A DNA stretch of 58,884 nucleotides from Rhodanobacteraceae bacterium (GCA_024234055.1 JACKOW010000021.1:1-58884); one strand, 5' to 3'; positions 8,397 through 17,883 are shown, counted from the stretch's first letter. The notes: generated by a model from the sequence alone, not told the origin. Numbers and translations are program-made.

Positions 8397-9326
8397 GTGA
8401 CCTGGGCCATCCTCTCGCTCCTGGCCGGTGTGGTGCTGGCGGGCCTAGGCGGTGAACTGTTCCTGCGCGGTGTGCTCGGCTTTGCCCGCTGGATGCGCAT
8501 CCCCAGCGCCATTGCCGCCGCCACACTGGGCGCCTTCGCCACCTCCAGCCCGGAGCTCTTTGTCTCCACCATCGCCGCCGTCAACGGCGCACCGGGCATC
8601 GGTCTGGGTGATGCCACCGGCAGCAATGTGGTCAACATCGCGCTGATTCTGGCGGTGGCCCTGCTGGTCAAGCCGCTGGTGACCCGTCGCAAGGTCATTG
8701 CCCTGGATTTTGGCGTCGCCATCGGTGCCTCGGTACTGATCGGGCTGATGGCGATCGATGGCGTCATCAGCCGGATCGAAGGGGCCATGCTGATTGCAGG
8801 CTTCCTGGTTTGGATGACCATGCATGTGCGCGAAGCCCGCCGCCAACGCGCCCTGCCGGATGACTCCGTGGCGACAGACAGACCCTGGCGCATCGCCAGT
8901 GACAGCATCGGTGGACTGGCGCTGCTGATCATGGCCGGCAGTCTGGTGGTTTCCGGCGCCCAGTTCATCGCCGCCGGCTTTGGCATTCCACCCTATCTGA
9001 TCGGCGCCACGCTGGTGGCCCTGGGTACCTCGATGCCGGAACTGGCGACCACGCTGGTCGCGGTGTTCCGCGGCCATGACGATGTCGGTGTCGGCACGCT
9101 GCTCGGCAGCAATGTCTTCAATGCCCTGCTGATCGTCGGGTTGACCTCCAGCATCACGCCCATTGCCATCAATGGTCACGGCCTGTGGGTGGCCCTGGGT
9201 GGCGCCATCGTTGCGGTGGCACTGGTGTGGCCGGGCGCCCGCGAAAAGCTCGGTCGCGGCCGCGGCGTGGCCCTGATCGTGGTCTATGCCATGACCATGG
9301 CCACGATGGCGGTGTTTGCGCGCTGA
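8397..9326 (+). CDS. Calcium/sodium antiporter (CaCA family, YrbG-like)
   Basis: A 309-aa inner-membrane protein with about ten hydrophobic helices. It carries both inverted alpha-repeats of the Ca2+/cation antiporter superfamily: AAATLGAFATSSPELFVSTIAA with GLGDATGSNVVNIAL (residues ~35-85), and GATLVALGTSMPELATTLVAV with GTLLGSNVFNALLIVG (residues ~200-245). The acidic residues in the SPE/MPE motifs bind the cations. These exchangers export Ca2+ in exchange for Na+ (sometimes K+ or H+). A GTG start lies 3 bp after the previous stop, suggesting a two-gene transcript with the SnoaL-like gene. Confidence 0.9.
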   Translation: MTWAILSLLAGVVLAGLGGELFLRGVLGFARWMRIPSAIAAATLGAFATSSPELFVSTIAAVNGAPGIGLGDATGSNVVNIALILAVALLVKPLVTRRKVIALDFGVAIGASVLIGLMAIDGVISRIEGAMLIAGFLVWMTMHVREARRQRALPDDSVATDRPWRIASDSIGGLALLIMAGSLVVSGAQFIAAGFGIPPYLIGATLVALGTSMPELATTLVAVFRGHDDVGVGTLLGSNVFNALLIVGLTSSITPIAINGHGLWVALGGAIVAVALVWPGAREKLGRGRGVALIVVYAMTMATMAVFAR

Positions 9327-9344
9327 CTGCCGGGCCGCTGGACG

Positions 9345-10157
9345 CTACCTCTGACAGCGCGGGCAATAGAAGCTGGTGCGCTGACCCAGGCGTACGCTGC
9401 TGATCGGCCCGGCGCAGATCCGGCAGGGCTCACCCGCGCGGCCGTAGACCAGCAGTTCCTGCTCGAAATAACCCGGCTCGCCATCCGGACGGAGAAAGTC
9501 GCGCAGGGTGGTACCACCGCGCTCGATGGCATGGCCGAGGATGGTCCGGACGGCATCGGCCAATCGCTCAAAGCGCGAACGCGACACCCGACCGGCGGCC
9601 CGGCGGGGGTCGATGCCAGCACGAAACAGAGCCTCGGCGGCATAGATGTTGCCGACGCCGACCACGATGTGCTGGTCCATCAGGAAGTGTTTGACCGGTG
9701 CGCTACGACCGTGGGCGCGGGCGTGTAGGTAGGCGCCATCGAAGCCCGGATCGAAGGGCTCGGGCCCGAGTTCGGCCAGCAGCGGATGAAGCTCGCCGGC
9801 GGCCTGCCACAGCAAGGAACCGAAGCGTCGAGGATCGTTGAAGCGTAGCAGCTGGCCGTCTTCCAGCAGCAGATCGTAGTGATCGTGCTTGCGCAGCGGC
9901 ACTTGTCGGTCGAGTACCCGCAGGCTGCCGCTCATCCCAAGATGAATGATCGCGGCGCCGCGATTATTGTCCAGCAACAGGTACTTGGCGCGGCGGCGCA
10001 CCGCCGTGATCGGCAGCCCGTTCAGACCGGCGGCCACGTCGGCGCTGATCGGCCAGCGCAGCCGTGCTTCGCGCACGATCAACCCGCACGCCCGCCGACC
10101 GAGCAGGTGCGGCTCGATGCCGCGTCGGGTGGTTTCTACTTCGGGGAGTTCGGGCAT
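9345..10157 (-). CDS. mutM: Formamidopyrimidine-DNA glycosylase (Fpg)
   Basis: A 270-aa base-excision repair enzyme that removes 8-oxoguanine and formamidopyrimidines and nicks the abasic site. The N-terminus is the canonical MPELPEVETTRRGI: Pro2 is the Schiff-base nucleophile and Glu3 the catalytic acid, which fixes the start. Lys58 corresponds to the conserved beta-hairpin lysine. The H2TH region is around VGVGNIYAAEALFRAGI. The C-terminus is the four-cysteine zinc finger CRICAG...FYCPRC. Length is normal. The gene is convergent with the antiporter and divergent from a heptamer-repeat spacer. Confidence 0.96.
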   Translation of the reverse strand: MPELPEVETTRRGIEPHLLGRRACGLIVREARLRWPISADVAAGLNGLPITAVRRRAKYLLLDNNRGAAIIHLGMSGSLRVLDRQVPLRKHDHYDLLLEDGQLLRFNDPRRFGSLLWQAAGELHPLLAELGPEPFDPGFDGAYLHARAHGRSAPVKHFLMDQHIVVGVGNIYAAEALFRAGIDPRRAAGRVSRSRFERLADAVRTILGHAIERGGTTLRDFLRPDGEPGYFEQELLVYGRAGEPCRICAGPISSVRLGQRTSFYCPRCQR

Positions 10158-10172
10158 GGCGGGAGAGCGGTC

Positions 10173-10276
10173 AAACGTAAAACGTGAAACGTCAATTGAA
10201 GCCCCGCATGTCCCATGCGCCCGGGCTTCCTGCTTCTCATTGACGTTTTACGTTTGACGTCTTACTTCTGACGCTT
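10173..10276. repeat. Paired inverted heptamer arrays (AAACGTN-type)
   Basis: AAACGTA AAACGTG AAACGTC (10173-10193) faces inverted heptamers GACGTTT TACGTTT GACGTCT (from 10242) and two degenerate units. It fills most of the mutM/LOG spacer. Confidence 0.75.
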
Positions 10277-10311
10277 GGCTACCTGCACCCACTCGCTCCC
10301 ACGGCTCTCAC

Positions 10312-10902
10312 CTACCTCGCCGTCGCCAACGCCCGCGCATCCTCGCGCCAGCGCGGGGTGGCGCGGATGGCGGGCAACACCTCGCTGGCGTCACTGACCA
10401 GGGTCCACATGTCGCGGTGTTCGGCATTCATGAAGCGCTCGTCGATGCTGCGGTCGAGCAGGCGCACGACATCGTCGTAGAAGCCGCGGGTGTTGAGCAA
10501 GATGATCGGGCCGAAGTACAGGCCGAGGCGCTTCAGCGTAATGGCTTCGAACAGTTCTTCCAGCGTGCCGCAGCCGCCGGGCAGGGCGACCACGGCGTCG
10601 CTGCCGGTCAACAGCTTGTGCTTGCGCTCACGCATGTCCTCGACCAGTTCCAGCCGAGTCAGTCCCGGATGACCCCATTCCAGATCAGCCATGAACCGCG
10701 GCAGGATGCCGATGACCTCGCCGCCGGCGCTGAGCGCGCCGTCGGCCACGGCGCCCATCGAGCCCATGCTGCCGCCGCCATAGACCACGCTGCAGCCGTT
10801 GGCTGCCAGGGACTGTCCCAGCGCGTGGGCCTGATCCCGGTAGATGGGATCAGCAGCGTTGCTGGACGCGCAATAGACGCAGACACGCAGACCGGCGCTC
10901 AT
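10312..10902 (-). CDS. LOG family protein (cytokinin riboside 5'-monophosphate phosphoribohydrolase type)
   Basis: A 196-aa Rossmann-like protein of the TIGR00730/LOG family. It has the diagnostic MRERK (residues 90-94) and PGGCGTLEE (108-116) motifs and an N-terminal nucleotide-binding stretch VCVYCASSNAADP. LOG proteins hydrolyse nucleoside monophosphates (such as AMP or cytokinin ribotides) to the free base and ribose 5-phosphate. In bacteria the physiological substrate is usually unproven. It ends 4 bp upstream of nothing else on this strand and follows the DUF4124-type gene by 4 bp, so the two are probably cotranscribed. Confidence 0.88.
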   Translation of the reverse strand: MSAGLRVCVYCASSNAADPIYRDQAHALGQSLAANGCSVVYGGGSMGSMGAVADGALSAGGEVIGILPRFMADLEWGHPGLTRLELVEDMRERKHKLLTGSDAVVALPGGCGTLEELFEAITLKRLGLYFGPIILLNTRGFYDDVVRLLDRSIDERFMNAEHRDMWTLVSDASEVLPAIRATPRWREDARALATAR

Positions 10903-10906
10903 CGGA

Positions 10907-11554
10907 TCAATCCTGCTTGGCGCGGGCGACCGCTTCCTTGTACTTGGCCAGATCGCGCTCGTAGTCAGCCTTGGCTTCGATCTTCTCGGCCTCCTTGCGC
11001 ACCAGGAACTGCTTCTGGCGTTCGATCTCGGCGCGCTCGCCGGTGATCATCTGTTTCAGCGCATCACTGACGGTACGGCCACTGCGCTCCATGTCCGCGG
11101 CCTGGGCCACCAGCTGCGACAGGCTGATCTCGCGGGCATTGATCTCGACCCGGCGCGCCTCGATGGTCTGGCCGAGCAGATCCATGCGCTGGCTGTAGGC
11201 ACGATCCAGATCTTCTTCGCTGGCATAGGAATTGAGCAGCGCCTCGTCAGCCTTGCGGCGGGCTTCCTTGGCCGCGGCTTCCTCGGCGATGCGGCGCTCC
11301 TCGGCCTCCTTGGCGGCACGCTCTTCCGGCGTCAGTGCGCGCTCGGTGCGCTCCACCGATATGCCCTGATCGTTGATCTTCTCGCGCGCATATTCCTTGG
11401 CCTCGGGCGGAATCTGGTCGCTGAAATGGATGTTGCCGTCCTTGTCCGTCCATTTGTACAGCTTGCCCGCCTTTTCGTCTGCCGCTGCAGCCGAGGAATG
11501 AACACCCAGAGCGAAGATCGCCAGGGCCAGACCGGTGAGAATCCTGCTACGCAT
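10907..11554 (-). CDS. DUF4124-type periplasmic protein with coiled coil
   Basis: A 215-aa exported protein. It has a signal peptide (MRSRILTGLALAIFALGVHSSAAAA), then a short DUF4124-like beta domain (KLYKWTDKDGNIHFSDQIPPEA). A long charged helix rich in Glu, Ala, Arg and Lys follows, likely coiled coil, to the C-terminus. The start is set at the ATG preceded by AAGGAG at an 8-base spacing; a TTG seven codons upstream is less likely. DUF4124 domains are common in gammaproteobacterial envelope proteins and have no settled function. It precedes the LOG gene by 4 bp, which suggests an operon but gives no functional clue. Confidence 0.75.
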   Translation of the reverse strand: MRSRILTGLALAIFALGVHSSAAAADEKAGKLYKWTDKDGNIHFSDQIPPEAKEYAREKINDQGISVERTERALTPEERAAKEAEERRIAEEAAAKEARRKADEALLNSYASEEDLDRAYSQRMDLLGQTIEARRVEINAREISLSQLVAQAADMERSGRTVSDALKQMITGERAEIERQKQFLVRKEAEKIEAKADYERDLAKYKEAVARAKQD

Positions 11555-11705
11555 CGACTCGACTCCTTGCTGCAAGGTCAGAGCGTGATTGTAGGGCCCA
11601 GAACTGCGTACAGGCTGAATAGGTCGTCAAAATCCGGCTGCAAACGTAACGCTGTGACGCCTGCCGCACCCGTCGATACATCGCCCTGGACCGTGGCCGC
11701 GTCAG

Positions 11706-13235
11706 TTAACGCGCGAAATCGCCGGCCAGCGCCTTGTAGACCGCTGCCAGCGCGGTAGCCCGATGGGTCTGGGCTTGCGCGTACTGGTCTTCGAGGTCGA
11801 GCAGCGAGCGTTCGGCGTCGAGCACGGCCAGGTAATCGCTGGCGCCGGCATCGTAGCGCAGGCGTGCAAGCCCGGCCGACTTGCGGCTCTCGCTGACGGC
11901 CAGATCCAGCGCTGCGCAGGACTCGTTCCAGGCACGGAATCCGGCCAGCGCGTTCTCGGTTTCTTCCAGCGCCTTGAGCCAGGTCTCCTGGTAGCGGGCG
12001 ACGGCACCATCGGCCACGGCGCGTTGCGCCCTGACACGCTGACGAACGCGCCCGAAATCGAGAAAGCTCCAGCTCAAGCCGGGGCCGTAGTTCCAGCGCT
12101 GGGCCTCACTGCCGAGCTTGCCGAAGGACTGCGCGGTCACGCCGAAGGCGCCGGTCAGCGTCAGCTTGGGATAGAACTCGGCCGTTTCGACACCGATGCG
12201 CGAGACTTCGGCAGCGAGCAGGCGATCGGCTTCGCGGATGTCGGGTCGCCGCGCCAGCCACTCGGTCGGCGTACCAACCGCCACCATGGCGGGCAGCGCC
12301 GGCAAATCCTTGTGCGGCGCCAGCTGCGCGCGCAGGCGCGCCACGGGCTGTGCCGTCAGCACCGCCAGTCGCTGTTCCTGGGCGCTGACCGCGGCGCGGG
12401 TCTGTGGCACCTGCGCGGCCACTGACAATCCCAGCGCGTTGGCCCGGGTGACGTCCAGTTCGGTGCCGCGCCCGGCCTCCAGCTGCTTCCGCAGGATGTC
12501 CAGATTCTCCTGCAGATTGGCCAGATTGCGTTCCTGCACGGCCAGCTGCGCCTGGGTGCCGCGCAGCTCGAAGTAGGCCTGCGCGGTTTCGGCCACCACC
12601 GACAGTCGCACCGCGTCGAGCGCAGCCGCACGGGCATCGACCTCGCGATAGATGGCCTCGCTCTGACGCCGGAGCGAACCGAAGAGATCGATCTCCCAGG
12701 TGGCATCAAAACCCAGGCGATAGGTGTCGGTGGTGCCGACATCGGGCGGGATGAAAGGGTCCTTGTTCGAGGGCTTGTTGCGTTGCACGCCGCTGTCGGC
12801 AGTCACCGTTGGCATCAGGCTGAAGAAGCTCAGACCCGCCAGCGCCCGGGTTTCATCCAGCCGCGCCAGCGCCTGCGCGATCTGGGTATTGGCCTTGAGT
12901 GCCTGGTCAATCAGCGCATCCAGTTCCGGCTCCTTGAACGCCGACCAGACCTCGCTCATCACGGCTGCCGGCGGATTGACGCTCTCCACCGCCTGATCGA
13001 AACGCGGCGGCAGCTCGGCATCCGGGCGCACGTACTCGGGACCGACATTGCAGGCGGCCAGGGTGAGGGCCGAAGCCAACACGGCGCCCAGACGCCTGCC
13101 CCGAATGTCGGGACTCGGGACTCGGGACTCGGGACTCGGTCCAGCCGCAACCCTGCAAGGTGTATTCATTCCCTGATCTTCCGTGAGGCCGGTCGTTGCC
13201 GCTCTAAGCTCTGAAGTCGGTCTAGCTGGTGTCAT
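11706..13235 (-). CDS. RND efflux outer-membrane channel lipoprotein (OprM/TtgC type)
   Basis: An outer-membrane factor of the NodT/OprM family, the exit duct of the tripartite pump encoded just upstream. It has a lipobox LTLAAC, then NVGPEYVRPDAELPPRFDQ and two repeated alpha-helical/beta-strand halves typical of TolC-like channels (about 460 mature residues). The ATG used here overlaps the pump's stop codon (ATGA) and has GAGGAG upstream, which favours it by translational coupling. It yields an unusually long ~48-residue lead before the lipobox. An internal ATG at 13169 would shorten this. Part of the lead (GPSPESRVPSPD) is translated heptamer repeat (13110-13137), so the array has evidently expanded within the coding sequence. 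Confidence 0.9.
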   Translation of the reverse strand: MTPARPTSELRAATTGLTEDQGMNTPCRVAAGPSPESRVPSPDIRGRRLGAVLASALTLAACNVGPEYVRPDAELPPRFDQAVESVNPPAAVMSEVWSAFKEPELDALIDQALKANTQIAQALARLDETRALAGLSFFSLMPTVTADSGVQRNKPSNKDPFIPPDVGTTDTYRLGFDATWEIDLFGSLRRQSEAIYREVDARAAALDAVRLSVVAETAQAYFELRGTQAQLAVQERNLANLQENLDILRKQLEAGRGTELDVTRANALGLSVAAQVPQTRAAVSAQEQRLAVLTAQPVARLRAQLAPHKDLPALPAMVAVGTPTEWLARRPDIREADRLLAAEVSRIGVETAEFYPKLTLTGAFGVTAQSFGKLGSEAQRWNYGPGLSWSFLDFGRVRQRVRAQRAVADGAVARYQETWLKALEETENALAGFRAWNESCAALDLAVSESRKSAGLARLRYDAGASDYLAVLDAERSLLDLEDQYAQAQTHRATALAAVYKALAGDFAR

Positions 13236-13283
13236 GCCGATCTCTCCTCATGGCCGAGTCCCGAGTCCCGAGTCCCGAGTCCC
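13110..13283. repeat. Paired inverted heptamer arrays (GGGACTC) across a gene junction
   Basis: Four perfect GGGACTC copies (13110-13137) and four inverted GAGTCCC copies (13256-13283) flank the ATGA overlap of the pump and channel genes. Both arrays are translated: one gives the channel's N-terminal lead, the other the pump's C-terminal tail (EPGLGTRDSGLG). Confidence 0.88.
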
Positions 13284-16200
13284 GGCTCGCGGCCGCCCCG
13301 CACCGCCCACTTGCGCAGCAGTACGTAGAACACCGGGGTGAAGAACAGGCCGAAGAAAGTGACGCCGAGCATGCCGGCGAACACGGTCACACCCATGACG
13401 TGGCGCACTTCGGCGCCGGCGCCGTGGGCGTAGACCAGCGGCAGCACACCCATGATGAAGGCGAAGCTGGTCATCAGGATCGGACGCAGGCGCAGCCGGC
13501 AAGCTTCGATGGCGGCCTCGACGATGCCGCGGCCCTGCTCTTCCAGATCGCGGGCGAATTCGACGATCAGGATCGCGTTCTTGCAGGCCAGACCCATCAG
13601 CACGACAAGTCCGATCTGGGTGAAGATGTTGTTGTCGATGAAGGTCGGCGGCACGCTCATGGGTGGCGGTGGTATCCAGCCCCAACCAATCTGCAAACCG
13701 AACCACATCCCATGGATGAAGTTGAGCAGCCAGATTCCGCCAATGGCCGAGAGCATGCACATCGGCACAATCAGGATCACCGCCAGCGGGAGGGTCCAGC
13801 TCTCGTACAGCGCGGCCAGCACCATGTACACCAGCAGCACACACAGCGGGAACACCAGCAGGGCCATCGAACCCTGGGTGACTTGCTGGTAGGTCAGGCC
13901 GGTCCACTCGATGTTCATGCCCTTGGGCAGCACCTGGCCGGCTATGGCCTTGATCTGCTGGATGGCCTGATCCGAGGACAGCAGGGCCGGGTTGATGCCG
14001 GCACCGAGGTCGGCCGCCGGATAACCGTTGTAGCGGATCACCGGATCCGGGCCATAGCTGGGTGTGACTTCGACCACACTGCCGATGGGCACCATCTGCC
14101 CCTGCTGGTTGCGCACCTTGATGCGGACAATGTCGGACACCTCGTCGCGGAAGCCGGCGTCGGCCTGAGCGTAAACACTGTAGGTGCGACCGAAGAGATT
14201 GAAATCATTGACATAGGCCGATCCGAGATAGACCTGCAGCGCCGTGTAGATGTCGGTGAGCGCCAGTCCCTGCTCCTTGGCCTTGGTGCGATCCACGCTG
14301 GCATCGAGCTGGGGCACATTGGACTGAAAGGAACTGAACACCGCATAGGGATCGAAACCCGGCGTGCCGCGCAGGGCGCCGGCCAACATCTGGGTCTGAT
14401 TGTTGAGCTCGCCATAGCCGGCGGCACCGCGATCCTGAACATAGGTTTCGACGCCGGCCGAATTGCCCAGGCCCAGCACCGGCGGCGGCAGCAGCGCGAA
14501 GGCCAGCCCGTCCTGAATGGTGCTGAACTTGCCGTTGAGCATGCCGGCAATCTCGGCTGCGCTGACGTCGCGCTCTCCTGAGGGGCTGATACCCACGAAC
14601 ATCAGACCGGCATTGCTGGTGTTGACGAAATGGATGGCGTTCAGTCCGGGAAACTGCACCGCGCTCTCCACGCCCGGCGTGGCCAGCGCCATCTCGCCCA
14701 TGCGGCGCATGGCGGCCTCGGTGCGCTCCAGCGTGGCGCCCTCGGGCAGCTGCAGGATCGAGAACAGGTACTGCTTGTCCTGGGTAGGAATGAAGCCAGC
14801 CGGCACCTGAGTGAAGCCGAGCACGGTCAGGCCGATGAGCAAGGCGTACACCACCATCAAGCGCGGGGCCCGGGCGATAGTGCCGCCGATGCTGCTGGAG
14901 TAACGCTTGCTGGCTTTGGAGAAGCGCGCATTGAACCAGCCGAAGAAGCGCCCGAAGACCGCTTCGATCAGGCGTCCGAGCTTGTCCTTGGGGGCACCCT
15001 GGGGTTTCAGCAGTACCGCCGCCAACGCCGGCGACAGCGTCAGCGAGTTGAAAGCCGATATCAGCACCGAGGCTGCGATGGTGACCGCAAACTGCTTGTA
15101 GAACTGACCAGTGACGCCACCGATGAAGGCCAGCGGCACGAATACGCTCGCCAGCACCAGCGAGATGGCGACAATCGGCCCGGAGACCTCGCTCATGGCC
15201 TGATGGGCGGCCGCCCGTGGCTGCATGCCCTCTTCGATGTGGCGCTCGACGTTCTCGACCACGACGATGGCATCGTCAACCACGATGCCGATGGCCAGCA
15301 CCAGACCAAACAGGGTCAGCACATTGATCGAGAATCCCAGCATCCAGAGTACGGCGAAGGTGCCGACAATGGACACCGGCACCGCCAGCAGCGGAATGAT
15401 CGAGGCCCGCCAGGTCTGCAGGAACACCACGACCACCAGTACCACCAGCGCCACCGCTTCGAGCAGGGTCGAGATGACTGACTTGATCGATTGGCGCACG
15501 AACACGGTCGGGTCGTAGACCACGGTCCATTCGACACCGGCCGGGAAGCCCTTGGCCAGTTCCGCCATCTTCTCGCGCACGGCATCCGAGAGCGCGATGG
15601 TGTTGGCGCCCGGAGCCTCGAATATCACGATGGCCGCAGCGTCCTTGTTATCCAGCAAGGAATTCAGCGCGTAGTTGTTGGAGCCCAGTTCCACCCGCGC
15701 CACATCGCGCAATCGGGTCAGTTGGCCCTCGTTGCCGGCCTTGAGCACGATGGCGCCAAATTCCTCCGGCGTGCTCAAACGACCCTGGGCGTTGATCGAG
15801 AACTGCACCGTGCTGCCCTTGGGGCGTGGCGGCCCTCCGATGGTGCCGGCTGAGATTTCCAGGTTCTGTTCGCGGATCGCGGCGATGATGTCACCGGCCG
15901 TGAGGTCGCGGGCCGCGGCCTTGTCTGGATCAATCCAGACCCGCATCGAATAGTTGCCGGCGCCGAAGGCAATGGCCTGGCCGACGCCGTCCAGCCGCGC
16001 CAGTTCGTCGCGCACCCGCAGATTGGCGAAGTTGGACAGATAGAGGCCGTCGTAGGTCTGATCGGGCGAGCGCAGATGCACCACCATGGTCAGATTGGGC
16101 GAACTCTTGACCGTGGTCACGCCGAGCTGGCGCACGCTTTCCGGCAGACGTGGCAGCGCCTGGGCCACGCGGTTTTGCACCTGTACTGCCGCCAGGTCGA

Positions 16201-16513
16201 TGTCGACGCCACCCTTGAACGTGACAGTCAGCTGCATGGTGCCGTCGGAACCGGCCGTCGACTTCATGTAGATCATGCCTTCGACGCCGTTGACCGCCTC
16301 CTCGATTGGCGCGGCCACGGTTTCGGCAATGGTCTTGGGATTGGCGCCGGGATAGATCGCGGTCACCTGCACCGAGGGCGGCACCACATCGGGGTATTCG
16401 CTGATCGGCAGATTCGGTATCGCAATGGCGCCGGCGATCAGCACCAGCAGCGACAGCACCGCTGCCAGGATCGGCCGGTCGACAAAGACTTTGGAGATAT
16501 CGGCGTGGGCCAT
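13232..16513 (-). CDS. RND efflux pump, inner-membrane permease (HAE1/AcrB type)
   Basis: A 1,093-aa proton-driven multidrug transporter with 12 transmembrane helices and two large periplasmic loops. The N-terminus is typical (FVDRPILAAVLSLLVLIAGAIAI...LPISEYPDVVPPSVQV). The TM4 proton-relay region GIVVDDAIVVVENVER and the C-terminal LACKNAILIVEFARDLEEQG are present. It is about 45 residues longer than most AcrB homologues. The last 20 or so residues (EPGLGTRDSGLGHEERSA) come from the heptamer array, and a proline/tryptophan-rich stretch (GWGWIPPPPMSVPP) sits in the TM10-11 region. It is the second gene of the adaptor-pump-channel operon and overlaps the channel gene by ATGA. Confidence 0.94.
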   Translation of the reverse strand: MAHADISKVFVDRPILAAVLSLLVLIAGAIAIPNLPISEYPDVVPPSVQVTAIYPGANPKTIAETVAAPIEEAVNGVEGMIYMKSTAGSDGTMQLTVTFKGGVDIDLAAVQVQNRVAQALPRLPESVRQLGVTTVKSSPNLTMVVHLRSPDQTYDGLYLSNFANLRVRDELARLDGVGQAIAFGAGNYSMRVWIDPDKAAARDLTAGDIIAAIREQNLEISAGTIGGPPRPKGSTVQFSINAQGRLSTPEEFGAIVLKAGNEGQLTRLRDVARVELGSNNYALNSLLDNKDAAAIVIFEAPGANTIALSDAVREKMAELAKGFPAGVEWTVVYDPTVFVRQSIKSVISTLLEAVALVVLVVVVFLQTWRASIIPLLAVPVSIVGTFAVLWMLGFSINVLTLFGLVLAIGIVVDDAIVVVENVERHIEEGMQPRAAAHQAMSEVSGPIVAISLVLASVFVPLAFIGGVTGQFYKQFAVTIAASVLISAFNSLTLSPALAAVLLKPQGAPKDKLGRLIEAVFGRFFGWFNARFSKASKRYSSSIGGTIARAPRLMVVYALLIGLTVLGFTQVPAGFIPTQDKQYLFSILQLPEGATLERTEAAMRRMGEMALATPGVESAVQFPGLNAIHFVNTSNAGLMFVGISPSGERDVSAAEIAGMLNGKFSTIQDGLAFALLPPPVLGLGNSAGVETYVQDRGAAGYGELNNQTQMLAGALRGTPGFDPYAVFSSFQSNVPQLDASVDRTKAKEQGLALTDIYTALQVYLGSAYVNDFNLFGRTYSVYAQADAGFRDEVSDIVRIKVRNQQGQMVPIGSVVEVTPSYGPDPVIRYNGYPAADLGAGINPALLSSDQAIQQIKAIAGQVLPKGMNIEWTGLTYQQVTQGSMALLVFPLCVLLVYMVLAALYESWTLPLAVILIVPMCMLSAIGGIWLLNFIHGMWFGLQIGWGWIPPPPMSVPPTFIDNNIFTQIGLVVLMGLACKNAILIVEFARDLEEQGRGIVEAAIEACRLRLRPILMTSFAFIMGVLPLVYAHGAGAEVRHVMGVTVFAGMLGVTFFGLFFTPVFYVLLRKWAVRGGREPGLGTRDSGLGHEERSA

Positions 16514-16533
16514 GGGTTAGAGTCCTGTTTGGC

Positions 16534-16670
16534 GAGGGCACGAGGGCACGAGGGCACGCACACGACGGTCCCTCGTCATCTCTCGTGTCAGACTGATTCC
16601 CAGAGCGCTTTCCAGCCTGTGCGGGGCCCGCAATCTCGTGCCCTCCTGCCCTCTTGCCCTCGTGCCCTCC
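16534..16670. repeat. Paired inverted octamer arrays (GAGGGCAC-type)
   Basis: Three GAGGGCAC units (16534-16557) face degenerate inverted CGTGCCCTC/TTGCCCTC units (about 16636-16670). They occupy the spacer between adaptor and pump genes of one operon. The same unit reappears at 21057-21140. Confidence 0.78.
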
Positions 16671-16680
16671 ATCGCCTGGC

Positions 16681-17883
16681 TCACTGCGGCACCGCCGCGG
16701 CATCTGCCGCCGGCGCCTCGGCAATCGTGTTCGGCGCATTCATCGGCACCTCGATCGGCGTCAGCGGCGCGCCCGGGAAGAAGATCTTCTTGGTGCCGTT
16801 GATGACCACGCGATCGGCGGCATCGAGACCGGATTCGACGATGCGCAGACCGTCGACCAGCCCACCCAGCACCACATCCTTGCGCTGGGCGCTGTTGTTC
16901 TCACCGACGACATAGACGTACTTGCGATCCTGGTCGGTCAGGACCGCCTGATCGTGGATCAGCATGGCCGGATGGACGGCGCTGCCGACCAGTTGCACTC
17001 GCGCAAACAGGCCCGGCGTGAAGCGCCGATCGCTGTTGTCCAGCTTGGCGCGCACGCGGATGGTGCCGGTGGCCGGATCGAGCTGGTTGTCGACGAAGTC
17101 GAGCACGCCTTCGTGCGGGAAACCGTCTTCATTGGTCAGACCCACGCGTACCGGATTGCCGCCCTCGCGGGCGCTGGGGCGTTCTCCGCCGCGGATCAAA
17201 CCCTGATAGCGCAGGAAGGTGCGCTCATCGCCCTCGAACCAGACGTAGATCGGATCCAGAGACACCAGCGTGGTCAGCATCGAGCTCGGATCGACGAGAT
17301 TGCCCTCGGTGATCATCGCCGCGCCGACGCGTCCGCTGATTGGCGCGGTGACCTTGGTGAAGTCCATGTTCAGCCGAGCCTGATCGACCGCGGCGCGCAT
17401 GGCGACCACATCGGCCTTGGCCTGGTCCAGCTCGGCACTCTTCTGATCCCATTCCTCGCCGGACATGGCCTTGGCCGCCACCAGCTTGCGGCCGCGCTCC
17501 AGATCGCGTTCGGCCAGCTTGACCCGGGTCTGGGCGCGATTGAGATCGGCCTGCGTGCGCGCCAGCGCGGCACGGTACTCGCGGTCATCGATCTCGACCA
17601 GCACATCGCCCTTGGCCACCTCGGCGCCCTCGCTGAAGGCAATGCGGGTGATGTATCCGGAGACCCGCGGTCGGACCTGGACCGACTCGGTGGCGGCAAA
17701 ACGCCCATTGAATTCATCCCATTCGGTCACTTCACGGCTGACCACCTGAGCCACATTGACCTCGGTTGGCGGCATCTGGCCGCCGCCTTCCGGCGGTCCG
17801 CCACTGCCACCACCGCAAGCTGCCAGCAGGGCTGTCAGGCCAGTCAGAATCAGGTGTCGGATGTTGATCATGGGTTGAGTCAT
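16681..17883 (-). CDS. RND efflux periplasmic adaptor lipoprotein (membrane fusion protein)
   Basis: A 400-aa adaptor linking pump and outer-membrane channel. The start MTQPMINIRHLILTGLTALLAAC gives a compact lipoprotein signal with lipobox LAAC and mature Cys-Gly3. Then come the barrel-sandwich/lipoyl half-motif (VQVRPRVSGYITRIAFSEGAEVAKGDVLVEID), an alpha-hairpin coiled coil, the second lipoyl half (VTAPISGRVGAAMITEGNLV) and a beta barrel. This is the MexA/AcrA family. An upstream ATG at 17958, with GAGG just before it and overlapping the TetR stop, would add 25 residues ahead of the signal peptide and is a possible alternative. The first structural gene after tetR on the same strand, so probably TetR-controlled. 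Confidence 0.92.
   Translation of the reverse strand: MTQPMINIRHLILTGLTALLAACGGGSGGPPEGGGQMPPTEVNVAQVVSREVTEWDEFNGRFAATESVQVRPRVSGYITRIAFSEGAEVAKGDVLVEIDDREYRAALARTQADLNRAQTRVKLAERDLERGRKLVAAKAMSGEEWDQKSAELDQAKADVVAMRAAVDQARLNMDFTKVTAPISGRVGAAMITEGNLVDPSSMLTTLVSLDPIYVWFEGDERTFLRYQGLIRGGERPSAREGGNPVRVGLTNEDGFPHEGVLDFVDNQLDPATGTIRVRAKLDNSDRRFTPGLFARVQLVGSAVHPAMLIHDQAVLTDQDRKYVYVVGENNSAQRKDVVLGGLVDGLRIVESGLDAADRVVINGTKKIFFPGAPLTPIEVPMNAPNTIAEAPAADAAAVPQ

Noticed and set aside
13229..14581. Plus-strand frame opposite the RND pump
   Set aside because: Shadow of the pump gene; low-complexity His/Gln-rich translation.
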